This document shows, one piece after another, positions 5,670 through 13,397 of a stretch of 14,051 nt of DNA. The number at the start of each line of letters is the position of its first letter. Position 1 is the stretch's first letter. The translations under genes were made by a program, and so were the position numbers. This DNA comes from JASJGK01 sp033791585 (GTDB taxonomy: Bacteria > SAR324 > XYD2-FULL-50-16): assembly GCA_033791585.1 (NCBI GenBank), contig JASJGK010000300.1, positions 1 to 14,051 on the forward strand, given 5' to 3'. The notes under the pieces are model-generated. The model was not told the origin of the DNA. It did no database searches and worked only from the letters and a program-made list of their open reading frames with translations.

Positions 5670-8087
5670 TTAGTAAGGCGCTGGAAACAAAATCTCGCTC
5701 AACTCCTTGATGAGGCTGGTGGCTAGCTTTTGCCTTGCCTGGAAGGGTTCAAAGTAGATTTTACGGTTTAAGTTTTCTTGTAAAGCTTCACTCTGGACTT
5801 CTTTGGATAAAATAATAGCCTCTAGTTTCTCGCTAGGGTCACTGGTTCTTTTTTGGGTCAGCCTAACAATCTCTTCTTCCAGCTGATAAAAATCTTTGAT
5901 CTCGTGAAAAATGGATTCCTTTTCCCCAATAAAATCCCCTCTAAATTTAGGTCGGAAAAAAGGGTCCCGACCAAAAATATTGCTCAGTTCCTGCTCAAAT
6001 GCGGCACCTTTTCTCTTTGCCAATGTTTTTGGCAACAGGCGATGCTCTTTGGCCTTTTCAAATAATCGAGTCAGTAGGACTTTAGGGAATTCAATTTGGA
6101 GGTTATCTTCTTCATCAATATAAAAATTAAGTTCCCTAGAAGAGCTTAAGATAAAAACCTGAACGCCACTGGGCCTCCAATTTTTAGGCAGCAATGCATC
6201 AAAGGGAAGCTTTTTTAAAAGCAAGCCTATCTGTCGTTCAAATTGCTCATAATCATTAAATTCAATAGCTAAGCTAGATATTAACCTGATAGCCCTGATA
6301 CTGTACCTGTTGCGGTCTTGTGATTTTACGGCAGCCCCGTAAGATTCAGTCATCTTTTGCTGCAAAATTAAAATAACAGCTTGGTCAAAGTCCACGTCTT
6401 GGTAATGGGGGATGATCTCTTGGATGCGGCTTGCTACGGCTCCCGCTTTTTTTGGGTGGTCTCGCCGCATTTGTTCTTTTAAGAGTAACTTAAGTGCGTA
6501 GATATCTCCCGTTGTGTGTCCAAGTGTTTCTAGCTCGTAAAATCCCTTTAGCGAGGTGGAAGGGTTTCTGTTATAAAGCTTCCCACGAGCCTCCATAAAA
6601 CGGTGCTGGTCGTAACCCCAAGGGATAAATAAGAATCCTACTACAAGCAACAACCCTAAAATAAATCCATAGTGTGTAGCGGTAGGTGTCTTTTTGGGTC
6701 TAGCGTTTTCTCCGAGCAAAAAGGCCAAAGCGACAAGACTAAAAAAGGGTAAGGCAACGACGATCATCCGAGGTGCAACGGAAAAAAGTCCGTGAAGAAA
6801 AAAGGAGAGTAAGCCTACACCGACAGCCAAAGCCAAAATGGGATTCTTGCCATTGGGCTGGATTCCCTCCCAGACCTTTCGGGCTGTAAAAAACCAAAAA
6901 GTGAGATAGGCAAAAAGCCCCAAAAGGCCGCCTTCCTGTAGAATTTCTAAGGGTTCGGAGTGGACATGGTTATAACTTCTCTCACCGTGAAGCAATAAAG
7001 AGTCGGGGGTGACAAAGTTAAAGAATAAATTGTAACTGCTTCCTAAACCATGACCGAGGTAAGGAGACGCTAAAAAGCTGGCCCATGCGGCCTCCCAGAC
7101 TTGGCCCCTGCCAATCCAAGCCCTTGCAGAAAATAGGTTTAAAAAGCGAGTTTTTGGCAAATAGGCACTAAAGTACCAAAGGCCAAAGGCTGTAACCCCA
7201 AGAATAAGAGCCAGTAGACCTATGATCTTTAAAGACTGGTGGAACTGCTGTTTTTTACCTTCAACCCAAAACCGCAAGACAAAAAAGAGCAGTAAGCCCA
7301 ACAAGTAAGCCATGATAGCGGCTCTAGTTTGGGCCATAAATAAAGCCATGGTGCCGAGGCCAAAGGCCCACAAGGCTAAGGTCTTGGTTTTGTTGGTGGT
7401 TAAATTATCCCATGGTTTAGCCAAACCTAAGGCCAGAGGGAGCGCCATAATTAAAAAGCTGCTCATATAATTTCTATGGCCAAATCCACTTTGGGGGAAG
7501 AGGCTGCCGCCTGCTAAGGCCCAGTCGGCGATGGCCCAAACTGAACTTACCGAGGTGGTTAAAAGTGCAAAGAAGAGGAAGCTTGTCTGGGCTGCCGCCC
7601 CTTGCAAATAAGATAGACACAAGTAAAACCAAAGGACCAACAGCCAGCCAGTAGCCAGCTCATAGTAGAGGTTGTAGTTACTAAGGCCTTCGCTCAGGGC
7701 TAACCCGGGAAGGCGAGAAACCAGTAGAAAAATTGGCAAAGCCACCCAAAGGAGGTTTGTTTTTTGCGGAGTGAGATTTTTTTTCGCAAGGGAAATAAGT
7801 AATAAACTGGTTAAACTGACAAATAATAAGGCCAATTTAAAGGAGTTTACTTGGTATAAACTATAGGATGCGGCCAGGGTAATAAGAGAAAAAATGAGGC
7901 CTAAATCAGCCCCTAAATCCCACACCCAAAAAGGGCTAGAGGATTTTTTGACCGATTTTTTTTTTGCCTCAATAGGGGACTTTTTTCCTCCGAGCTTGGT
8001 GACACCTATTTGTTTAGGTTGCGGCCTTGCTTGGTTGCGAACACTTCGCTTTTCTCTTTGTTTTTCTCTTTTTTCAGGCTTGGGCAT
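5670..8087 (-). CDS. Wzy/O-antigen ligase (WaaL)-family membrane protein, large form
   Basis: A polytopic inner-membrane protein of 805 residues. Residues 1-52 are Lys/Arg-rich and cytoplasmic. About 55-490 contain a dozen or so hydrophobic segments with the family landmarks: GFGHRNYMSSFL (201-212), QTRAA (253-257), GRGQVWEAAW (326-335) and the large-loop signature NHVHSEPLEILQEGG (373-387), whose His and Glu are typical of Wzy_C proteins. Members polymerise or transfer lipid-linked glycans in the periplasm; some glycosylate proteins. The sequence does not say which. The last roughly 315 residues are soluble, helical and charged, possibly TPR-like, and this makes the protein nearly twice the common length. 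The start has no strong ribosome site. It is monocistronic as far as can be seen and divergent from the exonuclease gene. Confidence 0.82.
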   Translation of the reverse strand: MPKPEKREKQREKRSVRNQARPQPKQIGVTKLGGKKSPIEAKKKSVKKSSSPFWVWDLGADLGLIFSLITLAASYSLYQVNSFKLALLFVSLTSLLLISLAKKNLTPQKTNLLWVALPIFLLVSRLPGLALSEGLSNYNLYYELATGWLLVLWFYLCLSYLQGAAAQTSFLFFALLTTSVSSVWAIADWALAGGSLFPQSGFGHRNYMSSFLIMALPLALGLAKPWDNLTTNKTKTLALWAFGLGTMALFMAQTRAAIMAYLLGLLLFFVLRFWVEGKKQQFHQSLKIIGLLALILGVTAFGLWYFSAYLPKTRFLNLFSARAWIGRGQVWEAAWASFLASPYLGHGLGSSYNLFFNFVTPDSLLLHGERSYNHVHSEPLEILQEGGLLGLFAYLTFWFFTARKVWEGIQPNGKNPILALAVGVGLLSFFLHGLFSVAPRMIVVALPFFSLVALAFLLGENARPKKTPTATHYGFILGLLLVVGFLFIPWGYDQHRFMEARGKLYNRNPSTSLKGFYELETLGHTTGDIYALKLLLKEQMRRDHPKKAGAVASRIQEIIPHYQDVDFDQAVILILQQKMTESYGAAVKSQDRNRYSIRAIRLISSLAIEFNDYEQFERQIGLLLKKLPFDALLPKNWRPSGVQVFILSSSRELNFYIDEEDNLQIEFPKVLLTRLFEKAKEHRLLPKTLAKRKGAAFEQELSNIFGRDPFFRPKFRGDFIGEKESIFHEIKDFYQLEEEIVRLTQKRTSDPSEKLEAIILSKEVQSEALQENLNRKIYFEPFQARQKLATSLIKELSEILFPAPY

Positions 8088-8147
8088 TGATGGTTTGGCG
8101 TAAATTCCCTATAATCAATTAAATAGCAGGAATTTTATAAGGGGTTA

Positions 8148-8179
8148 AAGTCAAATCTGGCTAGCCTTTTGCTTGACTT
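8148..8179. promoter_or_regulatory. Divergent intergenic region: inverted TTGACTT pair
   Basis: AAGTCAA (8148-8154) and TTGACTT (8173-8179) form a perfect 7-base inverted repeat 18 bases apart. Each arm carries a TTGACT that matches a -35 box and points to its own divergent gene (minus to the Wzy-family gene, plus to the exonuclease gene). No convincing -10 hexamer lies 16-18 bases after either, so the pair could instead be an operator. A perfect 12-base palindrome, TAGTTTAAACTA, follows at 8182-8193. Confidence 0.3.
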
Positions 8180-8252
8180 AATAGTTTAAACTACAGTTGT
8201 TGCGGCCTTTTATGCAACCACCTGTTTTTGTAAACGGCACCTAGGATTTACC

Positions 8253-9107
8253 TTGATTGACACGGTTTTTCAACTTCTTTTTAGATACACTGAACCCTTA
8301 AGCCAAGAAAAAATAGGCCTCACCGTTGGAAACCCGAAGGCCGTTGAAGAAGTGGCGGAAAGTTTAGGGAAAGACGACCGCTTTATTGCGATTGGTGATG
8401 ATGGTTGGCAAGCAGCGGCAATGGAAGACCTTCTGCCTGACCAAAATCTTGAAGATGTGGAATTTGTTGTAACAGACCTGGAAACCACAGGCCCAGCCAA
8501 AGGCACAGACCGCATTATTGATATTGCAGCCTTGAAGGTGAAAAACGGCGTGGTCATAGACTCTTTTGAATCTCTAGTGAAACCCCACCAGCCCATTTCT
8601 AGGATCATTACCCGTTTGACAGGGATCAGTGACGAGATGGTGGTTGATGCCCCTGATATTGAGGATGTACTGCCCAAATTCATAACCTTTGCCCATGGCT
8701 CAGTATTTGTGGCCCACAATGCCCCCTTTGATTTTTCCTTTCTCAATGCTGAAATTCGCAGAATAGGTTTGCAGCCCTGTGCTGAAAAGGTAGAAGTTTG
8801 CACCTTCCGCATGGCTAAAAAATTACTCCCTGGTGTTCGTGCCTGCGGCCTTGCTGGTCTTTCTGAACACTATGAATATGACTTTTCTGATCGCCACCGA
8901 GCTATGCCCGACGTTCTGGCGACAGTTCATTTTTTGAACATTTTTTTGGGTCTTTTAAAAGAGGATGGAATAACCACGCTTTACGAATTGATAGAGTTCC
9001 AAAAGGAAGCGCTAAATCCTAATGATATCAATCGTAAAATCAAAAAATACCTAAAAAAATTAGAATATAAAAACAAGGGAAGGAAGAAAGAGAACCATGA
9101 ATCTTGA
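8253..9107 (+). CDS. DnaQ-like DEDDh 3'-5' exonuclease with N-terminal wing-like domain
   Basis: A 284-residue cytoplasmic exonuclease of the DNA polymerase III epsilon type. The catalytic set is complete: Exo I FVVTDLETTG with D75 and E77, Exo II AHNAPFDFSFL with D160, and Exo III HRAMPD with H215 and D220. Before it lie about 65 residues that look like a winged-helix-type module (helices, then a DDRFIAIGDDGWQ strand-turn), not part of standard replicative DnaQ. A basic tail (260-280) follows the nuclease. It may proofread or act in repair; the family is broad, so I give no symbol. TTG is the start: AGGA lies 6 bases upstream and no in-frame ATG is nearby. It overlaps the next gene by 11 bases. 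Confidence 0.85.
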   Translation: MIDTVFQLLFRYTEPLSQEKIGLTVGNPKAVEEVAESLGKDDRFIAIGDDGWQAAAMEDLLPDQNLEDVEFVVTDLETTGPAKGTDRIIDIAALKVKNGVVIDSFESLVKPHQPISRIITRLTGISDEMVVDAPDIEDVLPKFITFAHGSVFVAHNAPFDFSFLNAEIRRIGLQPCAEKVEVCTFRMAKKLLPGVRACGLAGLSEHYEYDFSDRHRAMPDVLATVHFLNIFLGLLKEDGITTLYELIEFQKEALNPNDINRKIKKYLKKLEYKNKGRKKENHES

Positions 9108-10845
9108 GCTTCAGCCCAATTTAGACCAGCTGATTAAAGAGTTAGCAAAGGAAATTAAAAAAAAGCCCGCTGAATTGACTGAATTCTTCGCTCAAAATAC
9201 CAAAAAAGATCGCTCTATTTTAGAGCAAGGTGAAAAGGCCAAGATCTTTACCTCAGAGCAATATTACCGAAGTTTTAGTAAGGTATTAAAGTACGAATTC
9301 TACTCGGAATTACCCCAGCCCAACTTAGCCTTGTTGCAAAAGTTTACAACCAAAATACCCTTACGGTTTACTAAAAAATTCCTCTTTTACCCGATAAGCC
9401 AAAAGGACCAAAAAATCCTATTTGCCGTTAGTAGCCCTTGGCCTACAGCCCACTTGGAAGAAGCGGCGAATGTGCTAGGCGCTAAGGATTTTACTTTGGC
9501 AATCACCACCCCTGATGCTTTGCTTGATGCCATTAATTTGGGTTACGACCGAAGTGGCGGGAGCGCCGAGGAAGCGGCTGAAATTTTAGAAGAAGATGAA
9601 GAATTAACAGGCCTTATGGACTTGAGTGATGAGGCGGAAGACCTATTAGATTCTGAAGATGAAGAACCGATCAAAAAATTAATGAATTCGATTTTGTTTC
9701 AATCAGTGAAAGAAGGCAGTTCTGATGTGCACATTGACCCCACCCCAAAAGCGACCATTGTAAAAAACAGGGTCGATGGTGTGTTGAGGCAGGTGGCACA
9801 AGTTCCAAGGCAGGGGCACATTCCTTTAATTAACCGAGTTAAAGTCATGGCTAGCCTGGATATCTCAACTAAAAACCAGCCGCAAGATGGCCGCTCAATG
9901 GTGCTTTTAGCGGGCAAAAAAATTGATATTCGAGTCTCTATTATCCCCACTGTTCAGGGAGAAAGAGCTGTTTTGCGTCTCTTAAACCAGAGCCAAGGTA
10001 TTTTGGAGCTGGAGCAATTGGGCTTTTCTGCTGAAATGGACGCTCAGATTATCAAAGAAATCAATCGACCTCATGGGATTGTTTTGGTTACAGGCCCCAC
10101 AGGCTCTGGTAAAACAACCACACTCTATTCCTGCCTCAAGATGATTGATGCCTCTAAAAAGAACATTGTGACCATCGAAGACCCTGTGGAATATCGTATT
10201 TCTGAGTATGGTCAGATGCAGGTGAATGACAAAATAGGTGTCACCTTTTCCAAGGGACTAAGGTCTATGCTTCGGCAAGACCCTGATGTGATTATGGTGG
10301 GGGAAATGCGAGACCCTGAAACTGCACAAATTGCTATCCAAGCAGCTTTAACAGGCCATATGGTAATGAGTACACTCCACACAAATGATGCCCCTTCTTC
10401 CGTTGTCAGGTTGATTGATATGGGAATTGAGCCTTTTCTGGTCGCCTCTACTCTTTCGGCTATATTAGCCCAAAGATTGGTAAGAAAAGTTTGCAAAGAT
10501 TGTAGAGAAGAATACCGACTAAGTGCGGGGGAACTAGAAAAGTTAGACCTACCCACAAAAATAAAAAAAATAATCACCAAAAACCCTCTAGTTCGTGGCC
10601 TTGGGTGCAAAACCTGCATTGGTTCGGGTTATCAAGGGCGAATTGGCGTTTTTGAGTTGTTGGTGATGAGTGAAAAGGTGCACCAGTCCATTGCGGCGGC
10701 AGAAGATTCTATTAAAATTAGAAACGCAGCCTTGGCCGATGGAATGCAACCTATGATCGAAGATGCAGCCCATAAAGTTGCAGCTGGCATGACAACCCTA
10801 GAAGAGTTACTCAGGGTGGTATATGTTGATCAATCTGGCTCATAG
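9097..10845 (+). CDS. gspE: Type II secretion/type IV pilus assembly ATPase (GspE/PilB family)
   Basis: Hexameric cytoplasmic ATPase that powers pseudopilus or pilus assembly. The 582 residues contain an N-terminal GspE-type domain (about 40-150, ending near INLGYDR), an acidic linker (155-190), and the region ILFQSVKEGSSDVHIDP that opens the ATPase core. Motifs: Walker A GPTGSGKT (333-340), Asp box TIEDPVEY (359-366), Walker B VIMVGEMRDPETA (398-410), His box TGHMVMSTLHTNDA (419-432). The zinc-binding tetracysteine is C466-x2-C469 and C504-x2-C507. The acidic linker followed by EPIKKLMNSILFQ favours GspE over PilB, but no other secretion gene is adjacent, so the symbol is provisional. An AAGGAAG-type site precedes the ATG, and the 11-base overlap with the exonuclease gene suggests co-transcription. 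Confidence 0.9.
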   Translation: MNLELQPNLDQLIKELAKEIKKKPAELTEFFAQNTKKDRSILEQGEKAKIFTSEQYYRSFSKVLKYEFYSELPQPNLALLQKFTTKIPLRFTKKFLFYPISQKDQKILFAVSSPWPTAHLEEAANVLGAKDFTLAITTPDALLDAINLGYDRSGGSAEEAAEILEEDEELTGLMDLSDEAEDLLDSEDEEPIKKLMNSILFQSVKEGSSDVHIDPTPKATIVKNRVDGVLRQVAQVPRQGHIPLINRVKVMASLDISTKNQPQDGRSMVLLAGKKIDIRVSIIPTVQGERAVLRLLNQSQGILELEQLGFSAEMDAQIIKEINRPHGIVLVTGPTGSGKTTTLYSCLKMIDASKKNIVTIEDPVEYRISEYGQMQVNDKIGVTFSKGLRSMLRQDPDVIMVGEMRDPETAQIAIQAALTGHMVMSTLHTNDAPSSVVRLIDMGIEPFLVASTLSAILAQRLVRKVCKDCREEYRLSAGELEKLDLPTKIKKIITKNPLVRGLGCKTCIGSGYQGRIGVFELLVMSEKVHQSIAAAEDSIKIRNAALADGMQPMIEDAAHKVAAGMTTLEELLRVVYVDQSGS

Positions 10846-10926
10846 CAAAACTCAAAGGCAGTTAATGCCAAGATACCCTAACTAATTATATTGAAAAATT
10901 AATAAACCCTTTGGCCAGCAGGCGAC

Positions 10927-12600
10927 ATGACCGAGAATTCCTCAAGAAGCTTTTCCTTTTTTTACGATTTAAAAATACTCCACAAGTGGCTGATTATGTC
11001 TTCCTTGATGGTAGTAGGTTTGACCTTTATCTTTGGTTTGCTTCTGCAAGAGCAACTTTCCACAGAAAGATTGGGCGAATTAAAAAAAATGGGGCGAAGC
11101 CAATCATTACTCCTAGCCGATTTAGCCTTAGATAGCATTTACTCTCGAGACCCTAAGACCTTAAAAATCAGTTTAGAGAAACTAGTGGAAGAGGTGGTTT
11201 CCCATGAGGCAGGTCTTTATGAGATTAGCATCATTATGCACCCCTCAGGGCTTTATTACGCATCTACCAACGAATCCCTAGAGGGCCAAGTGGCTCACCC
11301 AAGTTTGATAGCCAGTTTTGGTGACAGTGTGGAAGGCGTTCGGGTTTCGCAAATACAATACAAACGAAAAAAGCAATTAACTAAAGCTTACCAATTCTTG
11401 CACGATATTACCATTCGCCAAGGGGATGACAAAGCCAAGGTTGCTACTGCTCAGATTTTAATTGGTTACCAAAATGTGATCAAAGAAACCCAATCAAAAG
11501 TATTTCTCTTTGGCTTTATCGCTTGGGTATTTTCTACTTTAATGGTTTGGATTTTTGCCATTCCTGTTGTTTCTGCCTTGAATAAAGTTTCTGAGGGCAT
11601 GGAAAGCGTACAAAAGAAAAATTTTGAGCGTCGCTTTCACAAGGATTCTCGAGATGAAATTGGTTCTATGCTAGCCTCATACAATCTTATGGCCGAAAGC
11701 TTAACGAATCTTTATGAAGAACACCAATCTTTAAGTGCCAGAGTTGTGGCCCAAGAGCCAGGTAACCCTGCGGCAGCCTTAAACGAAGCGACTTTACGCA
11801 AAGCGGATTTAACATGCCTCTGCGCTAGAATGCCAGATGTTCAGTCTGTGATCCACGAGGAGACCCCTGAAAATATTGTCACCTTTGTGGAAGCTTTTCT
11901 TTCTAGTTTTTCTAGTAAGATCAACGAGAATGGCGGTCAGGTTGTAAAGATTTTAGGTGACAAGGTTTATTGCCTTTTCGAAGGAATGAACTCTATTAAC
12001 AACGCCATTCGAGCCTCGATCTACGTTAATCAAAACTGGCAAGAAATCAACCGTGAAAGAAAGGTGATGGATAAAGATGCCTTTGATTATGGTCTTGGGC
12101 TTCATGCGGCAGAAGGCATTGCAGGCAATATCGGCACAGGTGCCGGAAGTTACACCTTTATTGGTGACGCGGCAAAAATTGCTGAATACCTATGTTCCTG
12201 CGCCACACCAGGCGATATTTTAGTGACTTCTTCAATGATGGACCGAGCAAATGGCTCATACCAACATCACATAATGGAAGAGGTTAAGTCTCATAACATC
12301 ACAGATTCAGAAGAGATCTTTTGCATCACAGAGAATCTGATTTATGGTGATGAAAAGGTATTGGAGCAACGTCGTCAGGTAGCAGGAAGTAAAGACCCCA
12401 TTACAAATGCGATCAATAAGCCCGTGGATGTGGAAACAGGTATCCCTGATATGTTAGAAGAAACCTTAGAAGCAAGCCCCTTAGAACTTGCAGCCTTGCA
12501 AGACAGCGATGACAACCAATGGTTGCAAGATGTGCATGACCAAGCACAGGATATTTTTTCCTCCCAAGAGGGACCTAAAAAAGACGAATACGAATATTAG
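10927..12600 (+). CDS. HAMP receptor with degenerate class III nucleotide cyclase domain
   Basis: A 557-residue inner-membrane sensor: TM1 (about 22-40), periplasmic domain (41-190), TM2 (191-213), HAMP (about 212-262), a linker helix, and a class III cyclase-homology domain (about 292-470). The tail (470-557) is acidic and low in structure. The cyclase fold is recognisable from ENGGQVVKILGDKVYCLF and GLHAAEGIAGNIGTGAGSYTFIGD. Catalytic residues are largely lost: the first metal Asp is R301, the purine-reading Asp is S408, and the Asn and Arg of the usual VN-x-A-x-RL block are K417 and Y421. K341 and the second metal site D345 remain. It is therefore probably a non-catalytic signalling domain, perhaps nucleotide-binding. 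AGG lies 4 bases before the ATG. It follows gspE by 81 bases with no evident terminator. Confidence 0.82.
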   Translation: MTENSSRSFSFFYDLKILHKWLIMSSLMVVGLTFIFGLLLQEQLSTERLGELKKMGRSQSLLLADLALDSIYSRDPKTLKISLEKLVEEVVSHEAGLYEISIIMHPSGLYYASTNESLEGQVAHPSLIASFGDSVEGVRVSQIQYKRKKQLTKAYQFLHDITIRQGDDKAKVATAQILIGYQNVIKETQSKVFLFGFIAWVFSTLMVWIFAIPVVSALNKVSEGMESVQKKNFERRFHKDSRDEIGSMLASYNLMAESLTNLYEEHQSLSARVVAQEPGNPAAALNEATLRKADLTCLCARMPDVQSVIHEETPENIVTFVEAFLSSFSSKINENGGQVVKILGDKVYCLFEGMNSINNAIRASIYVNQNWQEINRERKVMDKDAFDYGLGLHAAEGIAGNIGTGAGSYTFIGDAAKIAEYLCSCATPGDILVTSSMMDRANGSYQHHIMEEVKSHNITDSEEIFCITENLIYGDEKVLEQRRQVAGSKDPITNAINKPVDVETGIPDMLEETLEASPLELAALQDSDDNQWLQDVHDQAQDIFSSQEGPKKDEYEY

Positions 12601-12773
12601 TCTTACTTATATATAGGGGGGCTATTTGTTGGCAGAGATTCTTAAAATTGATAAAGTAAAACTATTGAGGATATACCTGTGAATAGGTTGGCTCAGCGAC
12701 AAAAATGATTGCCTCTTTACAGTTGCCAAAAATTCGTACATCGTCATTTACCATAACTTAGTAGGAGAGTTCT

Positions 12774-12872
12774 ATGCCAATCCAAACTGAATTTGTGAAG
12801 ACGACGATTTTAGCTTTTGAGCAAAATATGGAAGACCAAGTGAAAAAATTTGGACCTGTATGTGAGGACTAA
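12774..12872 (+). CDS. Small ORF, 32 residues, hypothetical
   Basis: Starts MPIQTEFVKTTILAFEQNME and ends ...GPVCED, giving a short amphipathic, probably helical peptide with one Cys near the end. The ribosome binding site is excellent (AGGAG, 12763-12767, 6 bases before the ATG), better than those of several confirmed genes here. Reading through the stop continues for ten codons (LKEELWTATY), which also look protein-like, so this may be the start of a gene cut short by a nonsense change rather than an intact small protein. I do not recognise it. Confidence 0.35.
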   Translation: MPIQTEFVKTTILAFEQNMEDQVKKFGPVCED

Positions 12873-12886
12873 CTTAAAGAGGAACT

Positions 12887-12982
12887 ATGGACGGCAACTT
12901 ACTAGAAATTGAAGATTTTGATAAATTTCCACGCTTAATAGAGTTGATTAAAGCCTTCATGGAAAGTACACTAGAGGTGTAG
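12887..12982 (+). CDS. Small ORF, 31 residues, hypothetical
   Basis: Begins MDGNLLEIEDFDKFPRLIEL and ends ...ESTLEV; acidic, and likely a single helix with a hydrophobic face. GAGG lies 4 bases before the ATG. It starts 14 bases after the previous small ORF ends, in another phase, and stops 11 bases before the long startless frame, again in another phase. It could be a genuine tiny gene, or the middle piece of a broken one. No family recognised. Confidence 0.3.
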   Translation: MDGNLLEIEDFDKFPRLIELIKAFMESTLEV

Positions 12983-12993
12983 TAAACGTCTAA

Positions 12994-13368
12994 TTTGACT
13001 CCCTAAGCATTGCCTTTCTAGAGATTCAAACAGACCTAATATTTTTAAGTGACCACAGAAGAGGCTCATACGGAACAATTTTAGACGCTAAAATTGCTGG
13101 GTGTATCTGCTTCCGCCTTCACAAACACCATGTTTTTCAATTCCAAGACTCAAATCTTGTGCAAACAGCACAAAATACTTGCTATACTGCCGTGCCACCG
13201 ATTTTATTTTCCCTACGTTGGGTATATCGTGATTCCATCGATGAGTTAAAAGGTGGCGATGGCTCTATTCTTAGCGAATTGCGTTACTTAATAGCCCACC
13301 GCCATGCAAATCAAGATGTAATCGGTCTTGCATTTCTCGCTCTTGAACAAGAGCAATCCATTAAATAG
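12994..13368 (+). pseudogene. Startless 124-residue open frame, probable gene remnant
   Basis: Open from just after the TAA at 12991-12993 to the TAG at 13366-13368. No ATG, GTG or TTG occurs in frame until a GTG at 13159, which has no ribosome binding site. The translated product looks like real protein: FDSLSIAFLEIQTDLIFLSD near the start and GDGSILSELRYLIAHRHANQ near the end, a well-mixed composition with two Cys at the GCICF segment. The simplest reading is the 3' part of a gene whose 5' part lies in other phases upstream. I do not recognise the family. A GTG-started 69-residue protein (13159-13368) is the alternative. Confidence 0.4.
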
Positions 13369-13397
13369 AGTAACCTACCTTAATTTCCTTTTACTCT
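13367..13397. terminator. Inverted repeat at second convergent junction, possible terminator
   Basis: AGAGTAA (13367-13373) and TTACTCT (13391-13397) form a perfect 7-base inverted repeat with a 17-base loop between the end of the startless frame (plus) and the ferredoxin stop codon (minus). The plus side is followed by a T-rich stretch (TTAACTTCATTTTT). The stem is short, so function is uncertain. Confidence 0.25.

Larger units (their letters stand above)
12601..13390. other. Gene-poor stretch with short open frames in three phases
   Basis: About 790 bases without a normal gene, the only such gap in the window. It opens with a strong AGGGGGG site (12615-12621) before a TTG (12629) that gives only 17 codons (LAEILKID...). 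After that stop the same phase stays open for 35 codons (12683-12787) and looks protein-like (TVAKNSYIVIYHNLVGEFY). Two small ORFs and one startless open frame follow and are listed separately. The phases change at each step, as in a gene broken by frameshifts or in a run of overlapping tiny genes. I saw no tRNA-like fold, transposase fragment or long repeat. Confidence 0.5.

Noticed and set aside
8212..8244. Ten-residue leader peptide (ATG to TAG) upstream of the exonuclease gene
   Set aside because: No ribosome binding site, no runs of one amino acid, and no attenuator-like hairpin after it; such short frames are expected by chance.
10927..12600. Calling this gene an active adenylate cyclase
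   Set aside because: Four canonical catalytic positions are substituted, so activity cannot be assumed.
13180..13188. Extended -10 promoter TGC-TATACT inside the startless frame
   Set aside because: The best -35 (TTGTGC) is 20 bases away and no intact gene follows; the match is short.
13159..13368. GTG-started 69-residue protein as a complete gene
   Set aside because: No ribosome binding site before the GTG, and the same frame stays open and protein-like for 55 codons upstream, so a remnant of a larger gene is more likely.
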